Shown piece after piece: positions 1-31,800 of a stretch of DNA of 64,000 bases (position 1 is its first letter; each line of letters opens with the position of its first letter). Origin of the DNA: Syngnathus acus (taxonomy: Eukaryota; Chordata; Actinopteri; Syngnathiformes; Syngnathidae); contig NC_051095.1 of assembly GCF_901709675.1 (NCBI RefSeq), positions 4,029,956 to 4,093,955 on the forward strand. Reading direction: 5' to 3'. Made by a program: the position numbers and the translations under genes. A model generated the notes under the pieces. That model searched no databases, was not told the DNA's origin, and worked only from the letters and a program-made list of their open reading frames with translations.

Positions 1-496
1 CGAACCACGGGTCAGTGTCAAGCCCCATCTGTGTACCTTTTAACACACAGGGAAAAAACTTTGACGGGCAATATAAAAGGAAAACACACAAGTTCATAGG
101 TGAAAAGACAAAGCGAGGAGGACGAGGAGGCGAGACGACATCGCGGAGGAGGAAGCGGGTGAAGGTCGACAAAAAAGGGAGCCAAGTCGGATCCCCGCCG
201 CAGCCCACCCACACCGCGCAACACACACACACACACAGACTGCGGTCGGCGGTTCACCTGCAGTTCACGATGACCATAACAAGGCCCCGAGGACGAGGGC
301 GAAACCCAAGACGAGACAAGGACGAGGCGAGCGGCCGAGGATGAGGCCGGATGCGGTAACGCCAGGCATGGAGAGGAAAGGCGAGGCGGGAAGGCTCATT
401 TGGAGCGCCGGGAGCTCCGGACACAAATCACTCCTGAAAGTTTGGCGGCGAGTTCACAACCAGGTCAGAACAGGAGCCAGTGCTGTCGAGTCAACC

Positions 497-502
497 TTTA
501 TT
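497..502 (-). terminator. candidate polyadenylation signal of dysf
   Basis: AATAAA on the minus strand (TTTATT on +) lies about 860 bp past the dysf stop codon. It is the only clear canonical signal I saw in the stretch, so the 3' UTR probably covers about 480-1364. The rest of 1-480 shows only a short CA run near 222-238 and no gene that I can support. Confidence 0.45.
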
Positions 503-1364
503 GATAATACAGCTAAAACAAAAACCTGGAGACAAACTGCACAAAAAGTTCAGGATACCTGGCTGCATGCACCTAAAATCATCTATGCAGGTGAACTTAA
601 TCCGACTAGTTTGACACGTCAAATTAAATGCACATTACAGCTCAATTTGCCATTTAGTTTTTTGTGAGCGGTAGCTTCAAGAAGCCTCAAGGCACGTGAG
701 ATAAGTTTGCATAAATGAGTGCAACGGAGCGAGTGAAAGGAAGAGGAAGAACTAACAAGCGACACCGGGTTTGGGCCTGGCACGTCGGCACGGTACCAAA
801 AGTCTTTCCAATGTTTGAGCACTCAATGGGACTTTTGTTTACAAGGCTCGCTCGCTCGCTCTTTGCCGGCGGGCTGACTAAGTCAACTTTTCCACTCGGG
901 TCGAGTTCGCAGACTAACTTTTCCATCGGTGGCTTGATCCACCTTTGCTGCTGCTGATGATGATGCCGACGGAAGCGATGAAGATGAGAAAAAGAAGCAT
1001 CTGAGGGCAAGAGGAGGAGGAAACGAGGATCTGAAAATTCGGCACGAACGCAGCGGCGCTCGCGACGGGCGTTCAAAGAGAATAACGAGCCCGTTTGGAG
1101 CGTTTCCTCCTCGCCGCAGCGAAACGAGTCGGAGGCGTCACAGCGGGCGTTCGCAACATCAGAATCCATCTCCGATTCGGTGGCAGCCGTTCAGCATCTG
1201 CTGGCTGCTCTTCCTCCGCCCGCCTCGCTGCGTGAGCGCACATGAGAGGAACGCATGAAACAGAAAGAAAGATGAGAGACGCCACGAGGGAGACGGGCGT
1301 GACGCAGACGAGACGAGCGCGCGTCACGACTCGTGCCTTCTGATGGGGAGAATTCTCGCCGGGG

Positions 1365-20151
<18,787 letters not shown>

Positions 20152-21488
20152 GACGAACACACGATCACAACCGAACCGTGTTGGAATATCCAAATGCGGT
20201 CCTGACTCTTATCAGATAGCGACGGTAAGGGAGAGAAAGTGACCGACTGCTGCTGCTCTAAGCTGTCTCACTTTGCCCAGCATACACCCTCTGACACACA
20301 TACACAACAGTGGATTTTATTTTCAGACCACAAGTGCATGCACACACCAAAATACCAAACACACGCAGACTGAGGTCAGACTTCACCAACCGTAATAGAA
20401 TTTCTTTTCTCCAGAAATTAAATAGTAAATAATATACAGGGATGTACATGTACTAAGTTGTGGTTATATTTGGTTTATTATATATATATATATATAGTTT
20501 TAGCCACAACGATCATCATATCTCAACCCAATGGATTTCTAACTGTAGCTAATTGTCAAAGTTAAAAGTATATTAAAGAGGCACACTCGTAAATTTAATT
20601 GTCAGTGTGCTTGGGTACAGAAATGAGACGACAGTAATGAGGAAAAAAATGAAAGCCAGCAATGAGCACACAAGAGCTTGTACTTAAATTTTACTTTTTA
20701 TTTCATATTGTCAATATTTTCCGTACAATAAAAACTGTTTACTGTACTTTTGTACAACCACATAAATTGTCATTATTCAAAGTTTGTTTTTCGGGCTTTG
20801 AAAAAAAATCCATCTTTTGCGGAATGTGCTTGTGTCGCGCTGCTTTTTTTTCCTGGCGCTACTTAGCTAATAGCTGTGATGCTAGTTGAGTCGGCGGTGT
20901 TTAATGACAAAAGGGGAATTAAACTCACATTTCAACTTCCTGCTTTTCTTCCAAATACTCCAAAGCGGTGCAGGCTTCCAATTCGTTCCGTTTCGTACGA
21001 CTGTAAATGAATACCGACAAAGTATGAATAGTTTGCTTCCTTAATTACTTTCATTCCGGGGGCCCTGATCTGAATTGTTAGGTGTCTGTGGTAAATGCCT
21101 GAAATAAACAAAAGGTTGTAGTGCAAATTCGTTCTTTTGTCGGTTGTTCAGCTACTGCAGAAATAATAATAATAAAAATAATAATAAAACATGGATACTT
21201 ATAATAAATACCTATATACATGGAGAAAAAAAAACGGTTCAAGTCCAGGCAGCTATTTTACTGTGAACCTTTAATAACCGTTTTACATGTTTAACTTTTT
21301 GTTTAATGAATACACAAAAACACAAACTCGTCAAGATGGACAACTTTTGCTGCCTCCCTTTTGCAGCACACAAACAAACCAAAAGGCCTAAAAACGTATA
21401 TCAAGATGGAACTCTGAAATTTGATTGGACAATGGAAAACTTAACAGTTAAGACAAAAATTAAAACGCATTGGTCATTGGAAAGGAGC
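20152..21488. other. dysf promoter side and znf638 3' UTR
   Basis: This gap separates the dysf first exon from the znf638 stop codon. Both genes run on the minus strand, so it should hold the znf638 3' UTR followed by the dysf promoter. A minus-strand AATAAA (TTTATT at 20697-20702) is a candidate znf638 poly(A) signal. There is a short (TA)n run at about 20480-20497. No additional gene is supported. Confidence 0.5.
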
Positions 21489-22850
21489 TCAGTCAGAGAT
21501 GGAGCCTTGAGTGGATGATCGTGAATTCTGCTCACACTTGCGGTAGTATTTCTGTGGAGAGAGAACATGGAAGTTATAGAAGGGGAGATTTGCAGCAAGG
21601 CCCTTTAACGGAAGCGCACCTTTAGGTTGTCGTAGTGCTTCCTGCTGCTGCAGTGCACCTCCTTGGCCGTGCTCTCTTTCAGGTAAAATACTGAGCAGAG
21701 TTTGCAGAAATAACCAGATTTTGGCAAGACGAACTCCATGCCTGTCACACCAATAAATGACACGAATTGTCAAAAAAGGGAACAAATGAAAAGGGAAAAC
21801 AAGTGTGTGTTTTGTACCGAGAGGGTTCTTTGGTCTGAACGCTGGTAGAACATAAGCAGGAGTGCTGCACGGAGACTCAGAACGCGATCGTTTCGCTGAG
21901 GTTGTGGTCAGCTCAGCTGCGCGTTTGCCTGGGGAAGAACACAATGGTCACATGATCAGTCACGTGGTCATTGAAAATAAGCATCCTGAAGGTACTCAAA
22001 TCTAACCAAGACTAAATACCTCCCAGATTTTTCTTCCGACCAGGCAGTTGGCTTCAAGTATTTTGTCCGTAAAAATCTTACATTGTAAATTGTTATTAAA
22101 AGCTTATTTTACAATAAAAATTGCAAATCTTCAAATGCAGGTTGACATAATGCCCCAATTCTGGTTCAATTCTGCAATATATTGACCATTACCTTTACTC
22201 AATTTCTGCAGTGAACCTTGCAGAGACTGCCCAGCAGATGGCGCTTCCTCTTCATTTGCCTCTGCGTTATCCTTCTCCTTTTCTGTGTTTTCCTCCACTT
22301 CCTCCCCCTCCTCTTCCTCTTTTCCCTTGTTCTCCGCCTTCTCCACCACTTTTTCCCTCTCCTCCTTCTCCTCCTCATGGTGGTCGCTCGGAGGCCAGGG
22401 AGCGTCGCCAGAGGCCGCTGCTTCCATCTCGTCTTGGTCTGCTCCAGTTGAGATTGTGGCTGCGGCACAACAAAGTGTAACCGTTTAATTCCAATTCACA
22501 TCGTTTTGCCAACCCATCCATCCCGTGAGACTAACCAGAAGCTGATCGGTGTCGCTTTTCAATCGTGCTTCTCAAGACGTCCTCTTCAACGTCTCCCACC
22601 TGGTCCAGCGTCACCAAGTTTATGTTGTCCTCTTCTACAGGCAAGAAAAAGCAAAAGCGTCAACATCTCATGTACTCCTTTGAACCACCATGTTTTTGTT
22701 TTTTTTGTCTCCAGCGACTCCATGCTGTACCCGCATCGTCGCTACGTTTGCGTTTAGTAGACTGCGAGGTCCCCGCAGCTTCACTTTTCTCATCCTCGTC
22801 CTCCTCTCCACCGGTCTCGTCCAAAGTCAGAAGAGTCTGCAAAATACAAG
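21489..22850 (-). other. znf638: znf638 C-terminal exons with matrin-type finger
   Basis: The exons encode the last acidic repeats (22.84-22.56 kb), a Glu/Lys-rich segment (22.45-22.20 kb), SAKRSRSESPCSTPAYVLPA (21.93-21.82 kb), the finger GYFCKLCSVFYL...HCSSRKHYDNLK (21.74-21.62 kb) and the tail ending SSTQGSISD. The Cys2His2 spacing of the matrin/U1-like finger is intact, with HC after the first strand. Confidence 0.88.
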
Positions 22851-25800
22851 CCACGTTTAGTGACGTCCAAAGATGTCAGAAGGGACTTCGGATGTCGTGT
22901 GGCATTGTCATACTATTCTAGGGCCAATTTGTCACAAATCAAATTCGCTAGCAAAAAAATAAATAAAAATGTGACATGGAAAGCTAACTTGACTGTAAAA
23001 TGGCTGCTTCGAGACAATCTGGCCGACTTCAACTTAAGCTAAGGCACCAAATCACCAATGTTGGTTAAAAACCTCATATCCTAAAAGCAAGGCCAGTTTC
23101 ATATTTTTCTCCATAAGAGATTTGTTATTTTAACACATTAACCAATTAAAGGCTTGAGCACAAATCTATTAACCCTCTTGGACACTTCAAGAATGTTTTT
23201 GCACGACACGCTCATTCGTGTACCTCGGGGTTGAGACAGCCCTCCGATTGTTCTCCCTCGCTGGATGGGCGTGGCCCTTTTGCCTCTTCCTGCTCTTCCA
23301 CAAGCTCGTCCAGAGTAACCAGAGCTAGCTCGCCCTCAGAGACATCGCTTTCCGGCGCCAGCTGCTCGCCGCCCTCCTCCACCTCCACTTGGTCCAGCGT
23401 GAGCAGCTCGTCCTCATCCTCGCGTCTCCTGGACCGCCATTTGCTGGGGCCGTCGCGTTCCAGGCCCCAGTCGCTCTTCTTCTGTTCTTTCTCGGCTCGC
23501 TCCGTTGGCTTCTTGGTGCCGTCGTCGGGGAAGTCCTCCTCTTCGTCGCTCACTTGGTCCAGCGCGAGCGTGCTCGGCGTGTCGTCTTTGGTAGCAAGCG
23601 GCGGGCTCTGAGAAGAGCGTTGTTGCGACCTGGTCTTCATTTGGGAAGGTGCATCTTCTCCTTTGACGTCAGCCTCTTGGTTGTTCTCGCCTTCCGTCGT
23701 TTCATCTCTCAATTCAGTTTGTCCTCCTTCCGTCGTCATTGGAGCACAAACGTCTGAGACACTCGCCTCTTCTTCGGCCGGATCTTCCTCTAAAGAATCA
23801 ACCACCTGATACGTTGGTTCCTCTTCATCCTCTAGCTTCACCAGAGACGTCCCATCGGTCACGTCTTCCTGTTTCGGACTGTGTGGCGCGTTCTCAGAGG
23901 ACGCCATTTCCTGGCCCGTCTCATCGTCCACAGAGTCCACGACCTGGAAAGTCGTCGCTTCTTCATCATCATCATCGTCGTCGTTTTCCTCCGTTTTGAC
24001 CACTTTCTTGGGTCTTCCTTTTCTTCCTCTGCCTCTTGGAGCTGGAGGAATCTTCACCTTGTCCAGGACTTGACAGCTGGGCTCCTCTTTAATGATGGCC
24101 TCAATTTTGGTTTTGGCCTGGGGCCCTTCCTGTGACGTTCTCAAAGGGTAAGTCCTCCTCGTGGCGGGCTTTTCTTCTTGAGCTCTATCCTCGCTCGGTG
24201 CGTCTCTCTTGGGCGGCCTTCCTCTTTTGCCTCTGGTGCCTCTCGGGGTTGTGCTCGATTCATCGTCCACGGAGTCTATCACGTGGAAAGTGGGCTCCTC
24301 GTCTTTCGCAGATATTTTGGCGCTTTGCTCTTGTGCTTTTCCTCTGGTGCTCCGCCTCCTACCAACCGTTTGTTCAACTTGTACAGAATCGACCACGAGG
24401 TACTTGGAAAAATCTGAAGTTTTGGGCGTGGCGGTGGACTCTTGGTTCTTTAGAGACGTGCGCGCTTTACTCTTGAGTGTTCTGCTTGAAGCGGCACGAC
24501 TCTCGCACGCTTCGGGGACGCTGTGCTCATCCTCAGCGGAATTTGGCGGCTCTTCGACAGAGTCAATCACCTGGTATGCTTCTGCTTCCTCCTCGCCTTC
24601 TTCTTGTCCAGAGGCCACGGAGTCTTCTTTGCTCAGCGGGCCGGTGGAGGTCTCAGCAACTTGTCGGTCGAGCTCGGCTAAGGTGGGCTCCTCAGCAGCA
24701 TCCTTGTTTGTTTGCGAGGATTGTGCCGTCAGCTCTTCACCTACGCCGTCCTCCTTCACATCTGTCACCTCATTTTCTCCTCCTCTGTTTTCCTGCTCTT
24801 CAACTTGAGATGTATGAACTGGCGGCGCCTGCTCTTCCTCAACTCCGTCAACCTGACCGATGTTGTCTTGCTCCGGAGAAGCTTGGAGCTCAGTAGCGCC
24901 GGTTTCGGAGAGCTCCACGTGGCCGACTTCCACCGAGAGAGGTTTCTGGTCATCGCCGACACTATCCAACACTTGATAACTTTCCTCGCTGGCCATTGTT
25001 TCCAGACTCTCATCTTTGCAGTCAGTGGTGGACAACAGGATTGTCTGATGTTGTGAAGCCTTTGGTTGTTTTCTTTGCCTTTTTTTGGCTGACATTGAAA
25101 CGGGCAAAGGCGTGAACCCAGAAGAGAGGCCCATTCTTGTTGAGCTTCTGGTGGCCCTGGAGGAGGGAGACGGGGTGGACGAGGAGACCTTTGACTCTTT
25201 TGAGGTGCTCGCTTTGGTCCGTTTGGAAGCAGGCGGCAGCTCTGCTTGGGAAGAAGATCTCTTGAGCGCCGAGGGAGCCTCGCCGGCGCTGTCCTCCTGG
25301 TCGCCCACTTCATCGACTGTGACAAACTCGTCTATATTGAAGGGTGGCTGGTCAAAAGGAACTGCGTTTGAAGAAACGTCTTTTTCAGAATCGCCCTGCA
25401 TCGGAACGGTGACGACAAAAGTCAACATTTGTCAATCCTCCACACAGAATCGGTGCGAGGTGGAAGTCGACGCTACTTACCAGGGCATCGTCACTTTTCA
25501 CAAGGCTTTCCTCTTTGTCCTGATCTACGGCGGCTGATGTATTGTTAGCATCTGGAACATCTGGGACGTCATTGGCACCACCAGTGGAAGCTGGCAGCGT
25601 CGCATCCTCTTTATTGTCCTGAACCTCCGGAACAGCTATGGTCTTTTCAGCCATCGAGCGTTCCACTTTGTCAGAGTCATTTTTAGCTGCCGTGTCATCA
25701 GCGCATGGTGCTGAAACGAGGATCTCGACAGGTTTTCCGGGATTACTAACAACGACTGCCGATGGGGCGGTCGGGAAGTCCGACGATGTGGGCGGGGAAT

Positions 25801-28800
25801 CTGATGAGGTCTCGGTCTGAGCAGCCAATGATGAAAGCGGGGCATCCGATGAGGTGGCGGTCTGGGCGGCCGATGAAGAAGGCGGAGCATCCGATGGGGT
25901 GTTGGTCTGGGCGGCCGATGATGTGGGCGGGGCGGGCAATGGGATAGCGCTCGGGGCGGTCCATGGAGTAGCGGACAGGGAGGCTGACACCGCGTAGATC
26001 TTACGGTTCAATGTAATCTGCCTTGGATCCTGAAGGCACTCTTCCAGCCTCTTAGCGCTGAAATGAAACAAAAGGGCTGTTACTTCTGCTACGACTTGCT
26101 CGTATCATTTATTCAGTTATTGGAAAGTCCTACCTGCAAAAGCTTTGAACTGGCTTCCTGATAACAAGAGTAAAAAGGAGTTTGAGAATATTAGTACGAC
26201 ACTCTTGATGAAACAAAACACCCACATTATAAAGAAAAAAAAAAAATACCTACCAAGCTATCTCGTTAATTTTCAAATCTTTGCATTTCTCTACCACGCA
26301 GGCAACCCCCGCGGCGTCTTCCATCTCAATGCATATCTACCAAGGAGAAATAGTCATTCAAACGGAGAAACGACAACCTTCATTCGTCGGAAACGTTGTC
26401 ACTCTTGTACCCGGTTGGCCAGAGGGAGGAAGTTGACAATTTTGGCGTGAGACGAGACCTCGTCCAAAACCATGTAATAGGTGTGTTTTCGGGCCTCCGA
26501 GATCTCCACGCAAAGCAGTCGCTCGGACAGCGTCTTCAAATCTTCTCCGACGTACTGAAAGACACACGGCAAAGAAGAATTGCCGAGGACGGACACGCAA
26601 GCGGGGTCCCGCGGCTTTTGCGCTGGCCACTCACCGAGTTGCTGAGCCGCATCAGCGCCACGTACATGTCGGCTTCCTGTCAACAGAGCGCAAATGGCAT
26701 AGTCAGCTATGTCATCACTAGTTGTTGTCGCCGGTGTCCGTACCTTGCTGCGTTCCGCGTAAAGGGACTTCAGGACTAAGTGCACCCCTAGAATGTAGCG
26801 GCCCACCCGAAGCGGGCTTGGTAAGTGAGTGAGGACAAAGTTGCAACACGAGTTCCAGTCGTTGAATTGCACAAAGGCCTGTAAGGCAGGAGAAAACAAG
26901 GTGCGGTGTGCAACCAGTGTGCGGTGGCGGCGGCGGAAAGCTGCAGCGTCCTCACCCTCCGCTGGGCCGGCAGCACGATCACATTGTAGTAAAGTGCCCG
27001 CAGGTCCTTCTTGGCAAGAAACGGCCAGGCCAGCTTCGCCACATCCTCGTGTGTGTAACATCCTTGAGGCAAGCCGGTCAACATGACGGTTTTCACCATT
27101 GCCGCGCCGCCAAACTCGGCATTGATAATGTCGGCTTTTCTTTTGACCGTCAGGAAGGCTGCGAGAAGCACGACGGATTGGATGTTAGACGGGCACCGGG
27201 CAAAGAAGCGGCGTGGCTCTCACCTGGAATGATGAACCAAGGGGAAATGGTGGAAAACAGGTAGGGCTTTCTCCTCAAGGTCAGGTAAAATGGGGAAGCG
27301 GTGCGAAACGGAAAGTCGGACATAAAGTCGATAAGAGTAGCCTCGGCAAACGCCGCATTGCTATCCGGCATGGCTAGCTCAGGGCTTCTTGGTTCTGCGG
27401 AGAAAAGACCACACGATCTCCTCGAGTCCTCGTTTGACATTCTGATGCCGGCCGGCTGCCCGGGAGACTTACTTGGCGAATATTTGTCAACATTAGGCAG
27501 CCCCAACCTGTAGATCTGATAGGTCGGACACTGAGCGTGGAGCGAGTACCAAACACCAAAGCGATCGACATGATGAATAGACCCAAATTCTACAAAGACC
27601 TGCAACAAAAGGGTCAAACAAACAACCGTTGAGCACTGCCTTCTGACACAAAACTTCCACACAACCAACCTTGTTCATGAGCGGCATGAAGTTTACGATT
27701 CCGCAAATACGCCTCAAAACTTCCCGCAGGATGGGGACCTCGCTCGGCTCAATGTTTTTGATGTAGACCGTTTTCGGGCCGTGCTTGGTCACCTTCTGCG
27801 GGGTCAAGGTCCAAAAGGTCAAAAACGGACGGACAATGTTGTGACTTTTGACCCAGATTGTTCAACTTAACTTACGTAATTCAACAGCATCATCACTGAC
27901 TGATAGAAGCCGCCCTGCAGGACAAACATCGGGTTATCAATATTGCCAATAGTGGGCCATTTTGTTTGGACTGCGTACCGGCCACATGGGGATATCCACC
28001 ACTTGCGCGTTCAACTTCTCCTTGTGGCCCTTGAGAGCCAATTTTCCGTTTTCGCTGGCTCTTATGGCAGATAACACACATGCGTAGTCCTTCAGTTGAA
28101 TAAATGCCTGAAAAGTGTTTTCTAATCAGACCACAAAACTTCGCAAGAGAACATTTGGATCTATGAAGCGACGCCATGCTTACTATTTCTAATTGAGGAA
28201 TGACATAGATGTTGTCATCAGAGTTCGCCATTCCAAACGGCTTGAACACGTCAATGACATCCTGCTCGCAGTAGGTGTGTTCATCAGCGGGCAGGTTGGT
28301 GATCAACATCTGAGAACCCTTATTTGGACAAAAACAAATAAATAAAAGGAAAGACACAACGGCATATCCACCAAAATTCAATCTTACTTCTTGTTTCCAG
28401 CATGTGGTTCTGATATCTGCAATCGACAAATGGACATTTTAGCAACAAGGAGTGATTTGATATGGGCAAAAATGTTGGGGCTTACGGAGATTTTCGGGAA
28501 CCAGATGTTCTTTCATTTTCTCTCCGACGGTATAGAGTCTGCTGGTTTTAAAAACGACTGGAGGTGCCGCATTCTTCTTTGATGATGCTTTGGAGCCACA
28601 CGGGGGCGCTGTAGACTTCTTCGCTGCGTCCTTCGTTGCTGATGCATCTGGGCTATGAGAGGGTGCTTCCTCCTTCACCCTCTCGGCCGAGTCATGCGGG
28701 AGCGCGACGCCCGTCTTCGCTGCTGCGTCAGATGAGGCCGCCGAGCCGTTCTTTGCAGCTGTGCCCGTCTCGCAAGAGGTCTCCAGATTCTCCTGTGCTA

Positions 28801-31800
28801 ATTGATTGGATTCACCCGAGGTCGCCGGATCCTTCTTCAGTGTTGGGTTGGAGCCGGGTTGGGGCTCATTTTTAACCGTTGGGTCTGAACCACACGGATG
28901 TGCCACATGGTCTTTCGCCCCCGAGGTCGGCGGATCTTTCTTCGCTGCTGTGTCAGAGTCACGTGGGGGTGCAGCTTCTTCCTTGACTGCTTCGTCACCC
29001 TTGAGTGAGGAACCCCCGTCGGCCTCTGATTTTACAAAGACAGGTTGGGACACGGGCTCCTCCGCCGGTGCTGCATCGGTAATTGTCTTGGCTGACATCA
29101 GCAAGGGGAAAAAAAACATTGAATGAGTGACAGTTGTAGTATAAATAGTTTTGGACATTAACATATTTCCATATCCGAGTTTTGAGTATTCATTTTTCTT
29201 ACCACTTATTTTTTCATTTGTAAGCAGATAACAGTAGATATAAAACCAAGTATATACACCATTTTTCAAATACCTTTTTTTAGTCATAAAACAGGGTCTC
29301 ATTAAGAAATTAAAAAATTTCAGAATTGCTACACGGGCAGCACAATATAACAAAAATATTGATATCGCGACAATTTCCTTTGCAATACGCATGTCGCCGT
29401 GACAGTCATTTGGATCGACAAACCTTGCGCGGCAGCTCTTTCAGCGTCAGGTGAGTCGCCTTGGGCACGCGCCGGCCCTCCTGCGGGTTCTGCTTGAGCC
29501 CCGATGGTCTGCTGGTTGCGCTCCTCAGTCGCTACACCCGGGGCCACTTCCATGGGCTCGGGTGGAGGTTGCGAGTGGCTTACGGCTTTGGACGGCGGCT
29601 TGCTTTTACCCATAGCTTGCTGAGGGACTTTAGTCGTCTTACCCGGTTGCGTCGTCTTGGCTACCGGAGTGGTCGTGTCGAACTTCTTCCCAGCAGCACC
29701 TCCTGATGGCTTCACTGCGCTCGTTTGAGCTTTTACACCGCTGACCTTGGGTGTTATCTTGGCCTGCACCGGAACCTTTTTCACCACCTTGGTAATCTGC
29801 TTGCTTGGGACAGTCTTTGCTTTGTCCTGAGCGGCAGGCGCGGCGGAGGTACTTTTGGATGGTTGCGTCTTTGAGGCTTTGGACGGCGCAGGTGCATTTC
29901 TACGAAAACAAAAACGATTGCGACGTTATGACCTTTTACCAAACGTGATCACGCGAGGGGAAAGCAATGCCTCTTACTTTTCAGGATTGTTCTTCTGCAC
30001 TTTGGAGTCGCTCTCCTGCCGCAGAGCACAACGTGGTTTAGATTTAGCGACAGAGAGAAAGCGCGCAGATACAATATCAACACGCCCCCACCTTGTCTTC
30101 CACAACGAAGACTGGCCATCCTTTTATTTTGGGGTTTCTTGTGTTCCTCAGCTTGTCTGCGTCTTCCTTATTCTCAAAGCACACAACTGCCTGCGTGGAG
30201 AGAAACACACACGCGCAGTGAACATAGCGGGGAGTCTGAAGACAAAGTGGCACTGAGCGCGAGTGTCAAGATACAAGATCGCTACCTCCCCTTTGGTGCG
30301 AAACACGACGACCGATTTAGTTTTTCCGCACTGCTCGGCGGCCGCCAAGATATCCTCGTAGGCGAGAGTACGGGGGATTGATCTAAGCGTCAGAATGGTT
30401 GGGACGGAGGCTTTGACCGACTGCGCAAAGACAAAAAGCATGATGTGACTTTGAAGGCAAGCACAAAGAAGACCTTTCATCTCGCGATCGAGTACGGCAA
30501 ACCTTGGGTCTTGCAGCATCAGCTCTCTGCTGGCCAGGAGTGGTTTTGGTCGCTGATGGCTTTTTGTTGGCCGCAACGTAGGAGGAGGAAGAACCGGCGG
30601 CCGTCGATGTCGCGGCGGCGCTTCCTTTGGAAGAGGTTGAAGGAGTCGACTTCATTTTGGCCAATTCGGCCAACAAGGCGGGGGCCAGAGTTTTGACCAT
30701 TGTCTCCACGTCAGACTCCTTCGACAAAGACTGGACGGCTGGAAAGAAGACAAAGTGGTTAGATCACAAGCTTTGCTACCTGGCGGGTGTGTGGAGGACG
30801 CCGGCCGGACCTGATGATTCCAGAAGCTTCTTTGCAAGTGTCTCGGCGCTGGTTGAGGTCTCTTGACTCTTTCGGGCGGCAGTGCTCTCTTCATGGCTCC
30901 TTTTAGGGGGCGACCGTCTCTGACGGCTTCTCTGTGGTGACGGGCGCCTATCGTGGCGGCTACGTGACGAGGACCTCCTGCGCGATGAAGACCGCTTTTG
31001 CGACGAAGACCGCTTTTGCGACGAAGACCACTTTTGCGACGAAGACCGCCTGCGAGACGAAGACCGCCTGCGAGACGAAGACCGCCTGCGAGATGAGGGC
31101 CTCCTCTCATGGCTCCTCCTCGTCGACGATGAGTGCCCCTCTTTGCTTCGGTGCGGATGGCGCCTCTCATAACTTCTCGAGCGTGAGCGATGGTGGTCGG
31201 ACGAGCTCGTGGAGTAAGAGCGGGACCTGAAACATATTCAGAATGACAACTTCATACCTGCCAAGAAAGCAATCCGGCAAGGAGATTGAAAATGTGCTAG
31301 CACCTGCGTTTGTATCTGGAGCTGTGAGGAGAGCGGGATCGGGTCCGCCTCCTCGTCCTCTTCTCTCTCGGGGCGTCCGAGCCGCGCCGGCCCCGGGGCG
31401 TGCTAGAGCGGGAAGATGAGCGAGACCCATCACGGGGTGTCTTACTTTGGACGGGCGCCGACTTGTTTTTCTCTTCTTCCTTGTGGACATGCAAGACCTC
31501 GCCCTGCCAATTTGGATATCTGCACAAAAACATCACAAACACCTTGAAGTAAATGGGTTCCGGAAAGTCCCGGCTCGCTACAAAACATAAGCATACAATT
31601 ATATCTACACCCTAATTAATAGAATTAACAAATGCAAAAGGTGAAAAGAAAAAACAAAACACTGACTGCTTGCGAAGGACTTTGCAGCTCTCAAGGTGGA
31701 GATTGGTGTTCTGGTGAGAGATCCAGTCCTGGCAGGCAAAACACAGGAATTAATAAAAAAGACCAGACAACACAAGGCATTAATACCGGCGTTCTAAAAT

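Noticed and set aside
23231-24896. Long plus-strand ORFs of 80-200 codons rich in Ser, Leu and Arg opposite znf638
   Set aside because: They are shadows of the 724-codon acidic exon on the minus strand, which has the family motifs and correct splice sites.
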